Made by a program: the position numbers and the translations under genes
Shown here: piece after piece, positions 46,020-58,627 of the stretch
Position numbering within the stretch: position 1 is the stretch's first letter
Layout: each line of letters begins with the position of its first letter
DNA from: Diadophis punctatus similis
Lineage: Eukaryota; Chordata; Lepidosauria; Squamata; Dipsadidae
Assembly: GCA_023053685.1 (NCBI GenBank)
Contig: JALIGW010000062.1
Location: 62,001-126,000, forward strand
Direction: 5' to 3'
DNA: 64,000 nt
The notes under the pieces: model-generated
The model's input: only the letters and a program-made list of their open reading frames with translations
What the model was told of the DNA's origin: nothing
Databases searched by the model: none

Positions 46020-46044
46020 CTGTAAACAAGACATAAAAGTCAAA

Positions 46045-46587
46045 GAATGAATAGAATAGAATAGAATTACACAGTATACAGAATAGATTAGAATTAGAAT
46101 AGAACACAATGTAGAATAGAATGGAGTGGAGTGGGACGGAACAGAACTTTATTGTCACTTTAAATGCACACTAATCAGCATACATTAAAATGAAATTTCA
46201 TTCTTTTCAGCTCTCAAAAGATAACCATGATGCATATACCCATATACTTATATGACACAGAGAAACATCACAGTGTAGTTTAGATGTATACATGTACAGG
46301 GCGAGAGAAATGAATCTTTAGAGTTTACCAGAACGGATGGCATAGGAAAGAAAACTGCTACAGAATCTGATAGTCCTGCTAGAAATACTTTGAAACCTCC
46401 TCCCAGAGGGGAGCAACAGAAACAGACAGTGGAGTGGGGTCTCGAACAATGCTTTGAGCTCTAAGCACATAGCGCTTATAAGCAGTATCCTGAATAACGC
46501 TAAGTGAGCTTCTCTGCTGTCATCACTACTCTCTGTAGGGACTTTCTATCTGAGGCGCTGCTGCCACCAAACCAAATAGGGATACTG
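46045..46587 (-). mobile_element. CR1/L3-type LINE fragment with AATAG tail, U6
   Basis: Same fragment and tail length as U1. Confidence 0.65.
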
Positions 46588-46755
46588 TTTGTTTAAACGC
46601 TCCCCATCCTGCCTCTGTAAAAAGCAGCCAGGAGAGGAAGAGAAAGATGTGCTCTGCTCATCCGATGCAGGAAACGCAGACGCTGGTTTGCAGGCTTCAC
46701 TCTTCATGTACAAAGAGACCAATTCAGATTATAAAAAAGGGCTCACCCTCATTTC

Positions 46756-46813
46756 ATTTATGCATTTGATTTATTAATTTATTTTTCACTGCCCAAAGGT
46801 CTCTGGGCGGCTC
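46756..46813 (-). mobile_element. L2-like 3'-tail scrap, U6
   Basis: Type-B spacing on its right. Confidence 0.5.
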
Positions 46814-47124
46814 CTCAGAGCAGTGTTTTTATGACCGATTTTACACCCATTTTCTTGCCATTCGCAGGTGCTTCTGACACGAATAAGCGCCACACGCAAA
46901 ATAAAGCTCCCGCTCCGAACGTGTGGATGGAAAAGGAACCCTCGGGAAGGGCCCGAGAGGAAGAGCGGTGGGGAAGGATTGTCCTTTTAAAGAGCCCCAC
47001 CTGCAAAAACCGCACCCCCACCTCCGTCCACGGGTCTGCTGCGTTCACACGACACGTTCGCGGCTGCGGGGCTGGCTCCAGCCCATCCCAGCTGGCTCAA
47101 TCATAAAGCAAAGCTAATCCAGCC

Positions 47125-48428
47125 CTGGCTTCCCGCGGGCCTAGCTGCCGGGCGCCGCTCCCTCGGGCCGAAAGAGGCTGTCGCTGCCCCAACCTGACTG
47201 ACAGCGCGGGTCTCACCTGCTCAAAGCCGCTACGGCTGGAGGAGCGCTTAGGAACCCTCGGCCGGAAGCGGGGGGAACACGCCGGGTAACGAACCAGGAA
47301 GTGACGTCACGCACGGCCTTAACGGAACCGGAATTACAACCGCCATTTTCCCGTCTGAGGAAAGAGAAAGCCACACCTACTTTCACCAACTTGGGGCAAA
47401 CAATCGCCTAGGCTCCGCCCTCCTGCCCATGCGTCAGCCAATGCGCTGTTCGCTTTCTTTTCCGGGCTTTGCCAATCTGCGGCCGCGGAGCATCATCCAA
47501 TAGCGGCGCACAACGAGAGGGAACAAGCCCGTGTGGTATGAACACGTGATGTCTTGGGAACAGCCAACCAGGAGGAAAAGAAACAAAAAGGGGAGGTTGC
47601 AACGTGTGACGGTAGTCAATGAACGGAGAGGACGCAATCCTCCCGGGGCGCTTCCAGAAGGAGCCGTTCAGTCCGCGCGATCTCCCGCGGCAGACGGTTG
47701 GGTTCTGTTGCGTGCCGTAGAAGAGACCGAACTGTCACGTAGAGGCTCCCCATTCAAGGGCAACCCTCTTCGGCCTCATTACACGATGCGGCCCTCTCGT
47801 GGGCCTCCCTCCCAGTGTCTCCCCGCCAGACCAGACCTCGGGCGCCCCGGCCTCCCCTCCCTCCCAGGCCTCCCTTCTCCGGAGGACCCTCCCGGACTGC
47901 GACTCCCGGCGTCCCCTTCGCCCTACCTGCATCCGGCCGCATGCGCACTCGAATCGAAAAAGTCCTTCCGTCGTTTCTCTGATTCCCAAACTGAGCGCCT
48001 GACCGGCCTCGGTCCCCTTTCGGGCAAACTCCGCCTCTTCCTCCCCTGGCCCCGCCCCCTGTAGCTCTGCTTTCTTGGTCCGATTTCGGAAGTCGGAAGA
48101 AAGCCATCCCAATGGCTGGCGTCAGGGACCACGCCCCCTACTCGACCTTCAGCAGCCGCCTTCCTTCCATCTGCGTTCCTCCCCTCGCTTGGCTCCTCCC
48201 TTGCGCCGCTGGCTCCGCCCCTCAGCTCCCTCCTCCCCGCCCTGCATGGCGGAATTGGGGCGAGGGGCTGGTGGGCGAATGGAGGATTCCCAAAGGGGCT
48301 GCAATGGATGGGAATGGATGGAGGGTTCCCTCGCCGGCCTCGGCTTTCGTGTCCCGGAACCCTTTCTGCCTCCCCGGAGCTACTCGCTACCCCGCCTGCA
48401 GCCACGTGGGCATCTCGGGGTGGCCCCC
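47125..48428 (-). promoter_or_regulatory. CpG-island promoter, U6 (type B)
   Basis: ETS/CRE at 47296-47310, NRF1-like site at 47937-47947, donor CAG|GTGAGA with exon end at 47217. A CpG-to-TG change (CTGACTGACAG) near 47198 is private. Confidence 0.7.
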
Positions 48429-48719
48429 TTTCCTCCTGGCACCCCCAGTCCAGGTACTCCCTGGCATCAAGATCTGCTTTGTCTCCCCGCTGGAAGGAAG
48501 GGAGAGATCGCGCTCGTTATTGCCAGCCTCAAAAGAAGCCTTGAATATAGCGATCCCTCTGTGTATTATAAGGATTATGAATTAAATTTCACGGCCACCT
48601 GATGCCCGGAGACTCCTGGCAGTTTCCTAATGATATAACACGTTTTTGTTCTTGTGGGGCACCTACATTGTGAGAGGGGATGACGGGACAAATAATTAAG
48701 GGAAGAGGATAAAAGTGAT

Positions 48720-48721
48720 TG
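48720..48721. other. Type-B deletion junction, U6
   Basis: Same join as in U3. Nothing recognised in 48429-49006. Confidence 0.75.
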
Positions 48722-49006
48722 CTGTAAAACTGTAATCAGGGCCTTGGTGGCTTTCAAAGCCAGGGTCCTTCTATCTTGGTGCCAAAATAAAAATATATTC
48801 TTGTATTCTGTTTGGCGATCAATCGGCTTCAATACCAAGCTAAGGCCCAGTTTTGGGGACAACAGAACGCCCCTTCCAGCTGTTGTCTTCTGTTCCGTTC
48901 CATTCCTCATCCTATCCTGATAATTAAAGGGTATTGGCCCCCAGGCAGAAGCTTGGGGTACCCCACTGCCTATTTCCTTCTATGCGGAAGGGAAGTTCCT
49001 TTAAGG

Positions 49007-49070
49007 CAGGGCTGGGGAGCTATGCCCCCTTTATGACCTGTGGACTTCAACTCCCAGAATTCCTCAGCCA
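49007..49070 (+). mobile_element. hAT-like MITE fragment, U6
   Basis: Type-B version. Confidence 0.4.
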
Positions 49071-50402
49071 AGTGTTTTGTACATATTCAGGATGGATTCT
49101 CTTACTATTTACTTACCTATTTTGACTTGCATGCTTGTTCAATCACCCACAATGCTACTCTTCCCTGAAGTTCAAAAGCTGAGTGTTTACTGGCCGGATT
49201 CCCTTCCAGTCACCAATGCAGTTTGTTTCAGCAGATATATTCTTTATTAATATTGTTTTTTATGTACACAAAAACTTGACATGACATAACATACAAACAT
49301 ATAGTCTTAGGAATCCCACTTCCTATCTTGCTCATAGCTAAAGATCCGTACAAAATTTCGTATACCTATATTTACATTTCTAATTCATTTCGGTATCCAT
49401 TTCTTCCAAATATTCATCAGTGTAAGTTATCTTCTTTACTAAATCCTTACTTCTATCATAATTTATCTAACAATTCTCTATATTATATAATAATATAATA
49501 GTATAATAATGTAATACTGAATTAAATATTACTCAATATTTAATCTCATTTAATTATTATATCACAACGTAGAATATTCTAATTTCTAATTAGCTTTGTA
49601 TTCTATTTCATCTAACTCCCATATAAATTTCTTTAATACATTCTCAATCCTCTATTTCTAATTACATTTATTTAGGAATCTATCTTCTCCATTGTGTAGA
49701 GACCCATATACATATATATCTAACCTATCTTTACTATTCATTTCATAACTCTGCATCACTATTGTTTCTATAAATTAGATTTCTCACCATATGCCATATA
49801 CCGTATTTTTCAGAGTATAAGACGCACCGGAGTATAAGACGCACCTTAGTTTTGGGGAAGGAAAACAAGCAAAAAAGGCCTCTGCCTCCCAGCAATCTGC
49901 CAAACAGCAAACAGCAAACAGTACAGATGATATACACTGTTTGCTGTGTATTTCTGTGCATGTGTACCTGACCCATAGAAATGGCAAAGAATTGGAGAAA
50001 TGTACATTTATGGCAGTATATTAATCCCAGAAAGTTTTCTTAAATGTAATTACACTAACTCCTCCCAATTATTTAAATAGATCTACTCCAAACATGACTA
50101 GTCAGGGTTTCTCAGCTGCCTTCTTTTAATTCTAATACTTAATACTAATACTTAATACTAAAACAGGACATTTCAGATTATACTTTTACAGATCTTTAAA
50201 ATTGATGTGGCTTTCTGGAAGTATTCTCTGCTATTTAAAAGAAGATACAATAGCACTGGGCCTCTTCAGAGCAAGCATTTATTTTAAAAAGCTTCTTCAT
50301 TTTGTTAAGTTGTCTAGAACAATAATAAAGCAGTCTTTAAAAAATAAGTCTAATAATTTGAACACTCTACAAACATTTAACAAAATAACATATTAACAGA
50401 AT

Positions 50403-50482
50403 CTGCCTCTACCTAGGATAGAACTCACAACTTCCTGATTGTGAGGCAAGAGCTCTAGCTCTGAGCCATAGCAGCTATAGCT
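50403..50482 (-). mobile_element. tRNA-derived SINE head, U6
   Basis: Same boxes as in U3. Confidence 0.55.
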
Positions 50483-50625
50483 TGCCTCCATTTGATTTCA
50501 GCAGTCTAATATTGCCAGCAGTTTATCTCCCAGCATTTTGTCTCATTACAGCCACCATAGTTAGTTTCATTTTACCACGTGGCTTCCAAGCCTGTCAGCT
50601 GTAGATCGGGAGGCAGTTTATCACC

Positions 50626-51112
50626 ATCTTTAAAGCCCTTCATGGCTTGGGACCAGGTTATCTACGGGACCGCATTCTGCCTCATACTTCCCTTCGACCG
50701 GTTAGGGCCCACAGAGTGGGCCTCCTCCAGGTCCCGTCGGCCAAACAATGCCGGCTGGCAGGCCCAAGGGGGAGAGCCTTCTCTGTGGCTGGCCCTGTGC
50801 TCTGGAACCAACTTCCACCAGAGACCCGAACTATCCCCACTCTGCTGGCCTTCCGGAAAGCTGTTAAGACATGGCTTTTCCTGCAGGCGGGGGGTAGAGC
50901 TTAATTCATTCGAGCCCACCCCCCAAGTATGTATGATGTTGAATGGTTGGTGATGATTCTTTTTATAGTGTGTTTTAATTTTTATATTTGCTTTTAATTA
51001 ACTTTTTAGATTTTGGTTATTCTTGTATTTTCTCACTGTTGTACGCCGCCCTGAGTCCTTAGGGAGTTGGGCGGCATATAAGAATTCCAAAATAAAATAA
51101 AATAAATAAATC
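50626..51112 (+). mobile_element. L2-type LINE 3' end, U6
   Basis: Same ORF2 C-terminus and tail as at 24222-24708. Confidence 0.75.
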
Positions 51113-52139
51113 TCTTCTTGTGCTCTTCTTGTGCTTTGCCCTGTTTGCTGCAAAGAGGTAAATTGCTGGCAGGCAGAGGCCAAAGGGTGGGGGTGGCTGG
51201 GTGGGGCTGCATTCGGTGTATAAGAAGCACCCAGGTTTTCACCCTCTTTTTGAGGGTAAAAAGGTGCGTCATACTCCGAAAAATACGGTAATTTATACTC
51301 TACCACACTTTAATATATTTTATTATCTACTTGAAATATATATGATTTTTTATAATAATATTGCATCAATGTCCAATTTTCAAAGCTTCATAAGTATTCT
51401 ATTTCTCTTTTTAGTATATCAGAGTCCATTTATGTTTATAGAAATCAATTTGATTTCTTCTCTCATTTTTTATTTATATTGTTTTCTTGTTCTAGTTTCC
51501 CTTAATATCCTTCCTGTAGTTCTTTCTTGCTGTTTTTTCTTTTTCCTGTATTCTTTTTTCTCCTCTGTCTTTCGTTCTTTCCTCTATCACTTCCTCCTCC
51601 TGACTGGTACCTTTCAATTCCTCCTTACTTTCTTCTTTACTTTCTTCTTCACCTTCCATCTCGAAATATTGTTCATGAAATTCATGAGTTTTCTCAATTG
51701 AATCTATTTTAACTTTCCTTCCTCGCCATGTCACTAAAATGCCCTCTGGCATCAGCCACCTAAATGTTTCCTTCTGTTTTATCAGTTGGGAAGTTAAAAA
51801 TCGATATTGTCTTCTAAGATTCCTAACCCGTCTTGGAATCTGCTTTAATACTATTATCTCCCTTCCTTTGTACTGAAATGTTTCTTCCCTGGTTCTATTG
51901 TAAATGCTATCTCTGACTGCCTTTTTTATCAATTTTACGTGTATTTCTTTTGGTAATTTATGTCACCGCATGTAATTCGTGTTCACTCTAAAGGCCTCAT
52001 CTATTTCTCTTATTATTTCTTGCTTATCACGCTGCATTATTAGTGCTAATAGTTCCGCTATCTTTTCGTCTGTGTTTTCATCTTCATCTTCTTGGATATT
52101 CTGAAATGGAGACTGGCTGCTCTGTTGAGTTCCTCATCA

Positions 52140-52242
52140 TTGTGTCCAGGAAAACACATTGTAAAAAAAACCTCACGAGTTCAAAAAATTTGATTGAACT
52201 TGCGAGAAGGTTTTTTTTTACAACGAGTTTCCCTGGACACAA
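52140..52242. repeat. 103-bp palindrome, U7 copy
   Basis: Unchanged arms and position. Confidence 0.75.
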
Positions 52243-52326
52243 CGGCAAGGAACGCGATGGAGCTGGAAAGGTAAGACGAGTGTCTCGCTTCTCGCCCGCC
52301 CCACCTGCCAGAAATTCAGGTCTCTA

Positions 52327-52404
52327 CCCCTGATAATAAGGCCACCCCCTTATTTTGGGGGTCAAAAGAAAATAAGACCCTGTCTTATTTTCACGGAAAC
52401 AGGG
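52327..52404. mobile_element. TA-flanked hairpin MITE, U7 copy
   Basis: Unchanged, in the finger 3' UTR. Confidence 0.6.
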
Positions 52405-52461
52405 TAGATGCCTTTGAAGATGGTCATTTCTTTTGAAGGATTGTTCACATTCCACACATTC

Positions 52462-54078
52462 CTACTGTTTTTGTAAATGGATCCTTTGATGTCTATAAAG
52501 GCTCCTGCTATGAGGAAAGCTCTTTCCACACTCCAGGCATTTATGAGGTTTTTCTCCTGTGTGGATTCTTTCGTGTGAATAAAGGTTGCTGTTACGACTG
52601 AAGCTCTTTCCACACTCCAAGCATTTGTGTGGTTTTTCTCCAGTGTGGATTCCTTGATGTGTATAAAGGCTGCTACTCTGACTGAAGCTCTTTCCACACT
52701 CCAGGCATTTATGAGATTCTTCTCCAGTGTGGATCCTTTTATGTCTATAAAGGCTGCCCCTCCGACTGAAGCTCTTTCCACACTCCAGGCATTTATGAGA
52801 TTCTTCTCCAGTGTGGATCCTTTTATGTCTATAAAGGCTGCCACTCTGACTGAAGCTCTTTCCACACTCCAGGCATTTATGAGGTTTTTCTCCAGTGTGG
52901 ATTCTTTCGTGTGAATAAAGGTTGCTGTTACGACTGAAGCTCTTTCCACACTCCAGGCATTTATGAGATTCTTCTCCAGTGTGGATCCTTTTATGTCTAT
53001 AAAGGCTGCCCCTCCGACTGAAGCTCTTTCCACACTCCAGGCATTTATGAGGTTTTTCTCCTGTGTGGATTCTTTGATGTGAATAAGTGCTGCTTTTATG
53101 ACTGAAGCGCTTTCCACACTCCAAGCATTTATGAGATTTTTCTCCTGTGTGGATTCTTTGATGTGAATAAGTGCTGCTTTTATGACTGAAGCGCTTTCCA
53201 CACTCCAAGCATTTATGAGATTTTTCTCCAGTGTGGATCCTTTTATGTCTATAAAGGCTGCCACTCTGACTGAAGCTCTTTCCACACTCCAGGCATTTAT
53301 GAGGTTTTTCTCCAGTGTGGATTCTTTCGTGTGAATAAAGGTTGCTGTTACGACTGAAGCTCTTTCCACACTCCAGGCATTTATGAGATTCTTCTCCAGT
53401 GTGGATCCTTTTATGTCTATAAAGGCTGCCCCTCCGACTGAAGCTCTTTCCACACTCCAGGCATTTATGAGGTTTTTCTCCTGTGTGGATTCTTTGATGT
53501 GAATAAGTGCTGCTTTTATGACTGAAGCGCTTTCCACACTCCAAGCATTTATGAGATTTTTCTCCAGTGTGGATCCTTTTATGTCTATAAAGGCTGACAC
53601 TCTGACTGAAGCTCTTTCCACACTCCAGGCATTTATGAGGTTTTTCTCCTGTGTGGATTCTTTCGTGTGAATAAAGGTTGCTGTTACGACTGAAGCTCTT
53701 TCCACACTCCAAGCATTTATGCGGATTTTCTCCTGTGTGGATTCTTTGATGTGTATAAAGGCTGCTACTCTGACTGAAGCTCTTTCCACACTCCAGGCAT
53801 TTATGAGATTTTTCTCCAGTGTGGATCCTTTTATGTCTATAAAGGCTGCCACTCTGACTGAAGCTCTTTCCACACTCCAGGCATTTATGACGTTTTCCCC
53901 CAATGTGGATTCTTTGATGTGAATAAGTGCTGCTTTTATGACTGAAGCTCTTTCTACACTCCAAGCATTTATGAGGTTTTTCTCCTGTGTGGATCCTTTG
54001 GTGTCTATAAAGGTTGCCCCTGTGACTGAAGCTCTTTCCACATTCTAGGCATTTATTTAAAATTCTGCTTTCTCCCAA
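52462..54078 (-). CDS. C2H2 zinc-finger array exon, 19 fingers
   Basis: Same order as U6 (a b c d e c' b f e c b b f e c f d e z). One private change: HQGIH for HQRIH between the two zinc-binding histidines of finger 17 (d), near 52651, which should not abolish zinc binding. Frame intact, same 5' edge lacking ATG. Confidence 0.85.
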   Translation of the reverse strand: MGESRILNKCLECGKSFSHRGNLYRHQRIHTGEKPHKCLECRKSFSHKSSTYSHQRIHIGGKRHKCLECGKSFSQSGSLYRHKRIHTGEKSHKCLECGKSFSQSSSLYTHQRIHTGENPHKCLECGKSFSRNSNLYSHERIHTGEKPHKCLECGKSFSQSVSLYRHKRIHTGEKSHKCLECGKRFSHKSSTYSHQRIHTGEKPHKCLECGKSFSRRGSLYRHKRIHTGEESHKCLECGKSFSRNSNLYSHERIHTGEKPHKCLECGKSFSQSGSLYRHKRIHTGEKSHKCLECGKRFSHKSSTYSHQRIHTGEKSHKCLECGKRFSHKSSTYSHQRIHTGEKPHKCLECGKSFSRRGSLYRHKRIHTGEESHKCLECGKSFSRNSNLYSHERIHTGEKPHKCLECGKSFSQSGSLYRHKRIHTGEESHKCLECGKSFSRRGSLYRHKRIHTGEESHKCLECGKSFSQSSSLYTHQGIHTGEKPHKCLECGKSFSRNSNLYSHERIHTGEKPHKCLECGKSFPHSRSLYRHQRIHLQKQ

Positions 54079-54222
54079 TTTCTAGCCATTGCATTGCTTC
54101 CTTCTTTTTAGTCAAACCTGTATTTCTATAAAGATGAACGTTAGAAAAGAAAACATGGCCAGAAGTGCAACAATATTCAAAGGCAGCCCTTCCCAATGCA
54201 GAATTCCGACTTGGTTACTTGC

Positions 54223-54929
54223 CATGTCAAGTTGAATATCAGATTCATCCTCTTCCAGGTCATCTGAGGAGAGAAGATATAAATGTGAGAGAAAGAAACA
54301 TTTTAATTATTTATGAAATTTATATGCAGCCCATTTGGCAGTTCCAGTCAACTTTGGGCGACTTGGAATGTAAAGACTTCAAAAGATAACTTGGAAACAA
54401 GGGGCTCCTTAGGACTGCGTTGCTGAGACAGCACATGGTGATCAGGAAGCCCATTTCATAGTTTACAAGTATCCTTATGATAACAGTTCTCTCATTTTTG
54501 TAATAATTAACAGTGCTGTGAGTTTCTGCTAATTTCCACCAGGACCCATCACATTTTTCTTTATTGGGGTGTTTTACAATACCATTTAAGCACTGTGGAC
54601 ATCTTGTAAAAGCACAAGGTAAATCTTTAGCACAAGAATGCTGTCCATAATACTCAAAAGCCCCGCTTCTGGTTTTAGTTATTTCTTGGCTCTCCTCCCC
54701 ACCAAACTGGAGTCCAGCCACTGGAGACTTGTGATGCAGAAGGATATGAAAAGGCAAGATGGAGATCTTTTCCACCAGGCTGCACCTTCCTCTTCAGAGC
54801 CAGATTCCAAGCTGGAGTCCAGCGCTCCAATCCCATCTGATGGAATGACTGGGCCCAAACTCCTCTCCAGCTCTTCAATCTCCTGTCTGATTTTCTCTCG
54901 TTCCGCCTCGAGTTCCATTGCTGAGACGC
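54223..54929 (-). CDS. SNAPC4: SNAPC4-like N-terminal coding exons, U7
   Basis: Exon 2 is 54929-54786 (ATG 54918); exon 3 is 54263-54223. Unchanged. Confidence 0.7.
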
Positions 54930-54954
54930 CTGTAAACAAGACATAAAAGTCAAA

Positions 54955-55497
54955 GAATGAATAGAATAGAATAGAATTACACAGTATACAGAATAGATTA
55001 GAATTAGAATAGAACACAATGTAGAATAGAATGGAGTGGAGTGGGACGGAACAGAACTTTATTGTCACTTTAAATGCACACTAATCAGCATACATTAAAA
55101 TGAAATTTCATTCTTTTCAGCTCTCAAAAGATAACCATGATGCATATACCCATATACTTATATGACACAGAGAAACATCACAGTGTAGTTTAGATGTATA
55201 CATGTACAGGGCGAGAGAAATGAATCTTTAGAGTTTACCAGAACGGATGGCATAGGAAAGAAAACTGCTACAGAATCTGATAGTCCTGCTAGAAATACTT
55301 TGAAACCTCCTCCCAGAGGGGAGCAACAGAAACAGACAGTGGAGTGGGGTCTCGAACAATGCTTTGAGCTCTAAGCACATAGCGCTTATAAGCAGTATCC
55401 TGAATAACGCTAAGTGAGCTTCTCTGCTGTCATCACTACTCTCTGTAGGGACTTTCTATCTGAGGCGCTGCTGCCACCAAACCAAATAGGGATACTG
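54955..55497 (-). mobile_element. CR1/L3-type LINE fragment with AATAG tail, U7
   Basis: Same fragment and tail length as U1. Confidence 0.65.
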
Positions 55498-55665
55498 TTT
55501 GTTTAAACGCTCCCCATCCTGCCTCTGTAAAAAGCAGCCAGGAGAGGAAGAGAAAGATGTGCTCTGCTCATCCGATGCAGGAAACGCAGACGCTGGTTTG
55601 CAGGCTTCACTCTTCATGTACAAAGAGACCAATTCAGATTATAAAAAAGGGCTCACCCTCATTTC

Positions 55666-55723
55666 ATTTATGCATTTGATTTATTAATTTATTTTTCACT
55701 GCCCAAAGGTCTCTGGGCGGCTC
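55666..55723 (-). mobile_element. L2-like 3'-tail scrap, U7
   Basis: Type-B 9-bp-deleted spacing on its right. Confidence 0.5.
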
Positions 55724-56034
55724 CTCAGAGCAGTGTTTTTATGACCGATTTTACACCCATTTTCTTGCCATTCGCAGGTGCTTCTGACACGAATAAGCGC
55801 CACACGCAAAATAAAGCTCCCGCTCCGAACGTGTGGATGGGAAAGGAACCCTCGGGAAGGGCCCGAGAGGAAGAGCGGTGGGGAAGGATTGTCCTTTTAA
55901 AGAGCCCCACCTGCAAAAACCGCACCCCCACCTCCGTCCATGGGTCTGCTGCGTTCACACGACACGTTCGCGGCTGCGGGGCTGGCTCCAGCCCATCCCA
56001 GCTGGCTCAATCATAAAGCAAAGCTAATCCAGCC

Positions 56035-57325
56035 CTGGCTTCCCGCGGGCCTAGCTGCCGGGCGCCGCTCCCTCGGGCCGAAAGAGGCTGTCGCTGCCCC
56101 AACCTGACCGACAGCGCGGGTCCCACCTGCTCAAAGCCGCTACGGCTGGAGGAGCGCTTAGGAACCCTCGGCCGGAAGCGGGGGGAACACGCCGGGTAAC
56201 GAACCAGGAAGTGACGTCACGCACGGCCTTAACGGAACCGGAATTACAACCGCCATTTTCCCGTCTGAGGAAAGAGAAAGCCACACCTACTTTCACCAAC
56301 TTGGGGCAAACAATCGCCTAGGCTCCGCCCTCCTGCCCATGCGTCAGCCAATGCGCTGTTCGCTTTCTTTTCCGGGCTTTGCCAATCTGCGGCCGCGGAG
56401 CATCATCCAATAGCGGCGCACAACGAGAGGGAGAGAGCCCGTGTGGTATGAACACGTGATGTCTTGGAAACAGCCAACCAGGAGGAAAAGAAACAGAAAG
56501 GGGAGGTTGCAACGTGTGACGGTATTCAATGAACGGAGAGGACGCAATCCTCCCGGGGCGCTTCCAGAAGGAGCCGTTCAGTCCGCGCGATCTCCCGCGG
56601 CAGACGGTTGGGTTCTGTTGCGTGCCGTAGAAGAGACCGAACTGTCACGTAGAGGCTCCCCATTCAAGGGCAACCCTCTTCGGCCTCATTACACGATGCG
56701 GCCCTCTCGTGGGCCTCCCCGCCAGACCAGACCTCGGGCGCCCCGGCCTCCCCTCCCTCCCAGGCCTCCCTTCTCCGGAGGACCCTCCCGGACTGCGACT
56801 CCCGGCGTCCCCTTCGCCCTACCTGCATCCGGCCGCATGCGCACTCGAATCGAAAAAGTCCTTCCGTCGTTTCTCTGATTCCCAAACTGAGCGCCTGACC
56901 GGCCTCGGTCCCCTTTCGGCCAAACTCCGCCTCTTCCTCCCCTGGCCCCGCCCCCTGTAGCTCTGCTTTCTTGGTCCGATTTCGGAAGTCGGAAGAAAGC
57001 CATCCCAATGGCTGGCGTCAGGGACCACGCCCCCTACTCGACCCTTCAGCAGCCGCCTTCCTTCCATCTGCGTTCCTCCCCTCGCTTGGCTCCTCCCTTG
57101 CGCCGCTGGCTCCGCCCCTCAGCTCCCTCCTCCCCGCCCTGCATGGCGGAATTGGGGCGAGGGGCTGGTGGGCGAATGGAGGATTCCCAAAGGGGCTGCA
57201 ATGGATGGGAATGGATGGAGGGTTCCCTCGCCGGCCTCGGCTTTCGTGTCCCGGAACCCTTTCTGCCTCCCCGGAGCTACTCGCTACCCCGCCTGCAGCC
57301 ACGTGGGCATCTCGGGGTGGCCCCC
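56035..57325 (-). promoter_or_regulatory. CpG-island promoter, U7 (mosaic)
   Basis: ETS/CRE at 56206-56220, NRF1-like site at 56833-56843. The exon-1 donor is the type-A GAGCAG|GTGGGA with exon end at 56127. Length is type A (no CCCAGTGTCTCC), but GCCAATGCG near 56347 and TTCCTCCCCTGG near 56936 are type-B bases. Confidence 0.7.
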
Positions 57326-57621
57326 TTTCCTCCTGGCACCCCCAGTCCAGGTACTCCCTGGCATCAAGATCTGCTTTGTCTCCCCGCTGGAAGGAAGGAA
57401 GGGGGAGATCGCCCTCTTTATTGCCAGCCTCAAAAGAAGCCTTGAATATAGCGATCCCTCTGTGTATTATAAGGATTATGAATTAAATTTCACGGCCACC
57501 TGATCCCCGGAGACTCCTGGCAGTTTCCTAATGATATAACTCGTTTTTGTTCTTGTGGGGCACCTACATTGTGAGAGGGCATGACGGGACAAATAATTTA
57601 GGGAAGAGGATAAAAGTGATT

Positions 57622-58114
57622 TCAGAATACTATTTGTTTTCATTTTGTTGTTTAGGAACTTCTGGGTAGTTGATCTCCTTCCCTTATTTTCCTTTGTGGA
57701 ATACTTTTCATGGTACCTGAGCGTAATCATAATTTAGTCCACCTTCCTAGGTGCTTACCTGGACCTTTCTCACTTCTCATTCTGGACCCTTTGACACTCT
57801 TGCAATTGTTTTCTGAACCCTCCGACTTCCACAGAAGCAAAAAACTTACCTGTCGGAAACCACTTAGCCAGGATGTTGAATGCAAGAATAGCTCGCTTTC
57901 AACAAAATCCCCAAAACTACATAGCTAGAAACTAGAAATTTTGCAAGATATCCATAATCTGCGGTAGGCAACAGGTAGTGTGATATTTAGCTTTTTTGCA
58001 TAGCAAGTGTAAAAGCTTTTGGGAGGGGGGCTGTAATCCAGGTAATCAATAAATATTATAGGCATTATTAGGGGGAGGCAAGTGTGTGTGTCTCACCTAT
58101 GAGTATAAAATTTC
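57622..58114. other. Type-A-specific 493-bp segment, U7
   Basis: Same as in U1 and U2, with one private substitution (CTTCCTAGG near 57748). Nothing recognised in 57326-57621 or 58115-58401. Confidence 0.7.
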
Positions 58115-58401
58115 CTGTAAAACTGTAATCAGGGCCTTGGTGGCCTTCAAAGCCAGGGTCCTTCTATCTTGGTGCCAAAATAAAAATATATTCTTGTATT
58201 CTGTTTGGCAATCAATCGGCTTCAACACCAAGCTAAGGTCCAGTTTTGGGGACAACACAACGTCCCTTCCAGCTCTGTTGTCTTCTGTTCCGTTCCATTC
58301 CTCATCTTATCCTGATAATTAAAGGGTATTGGCCCCCAGGCAGAACCTTGGGGTACCCCACTGCCTATTTCCTTCTATGTGGAAGGGAAGTTCCTTTAAG
58401 G

Positions 58402-58465
58402 CAGGGGTGGGGAGCTATGCCCCCTTTATGACCTGTGGACTTCAACTCCCAGAATTCCTGAGCCA
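58402..58465 (+). mobile_element. hAT-like MITE fragment, U7
   Basis: Type-A CAGGGGTGGGG version. Confidence 0.4.
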
Positions 58466-58627
58466 AGTGTTTTGTACATATTCTGGATGGATTCTCTTAC
58501 TGTTTACTTACCTATTTTGACTTGCATGCTTGTTCAATCACCCACAATGCTACTCTTCCCTGAAGTTCAAGAGCTGAGTGTTTACTGCCTGATTCCCTTC
58601 CAGTCACCAATGCAGTTTGTTTCGGCA

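Larger units (their letters stand above)
49801..51288. mobile_element. TIR (TA-target) element, 1488 bp, last copy
   Basis: Fourth and last copy; the next unit boundary (U7/U8) has the empty site. Confidence 0.8.
42489..51398. repeat. Tandem array unit U6 (8910 bp, type B)
   Basis: Same length as U5; the closest pair in the array is U6 with U7's left half. Confidence 0.95.
49239..52139 (-). mobile_element. L1 remnant interrupted by TIR element (U6/U7)
   Basis: As in U3/U4, with AGAATATTC near 49575 as in the U3 copy rather than the AGAATGTTC of U4 and U5. Confidence 0.7.
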
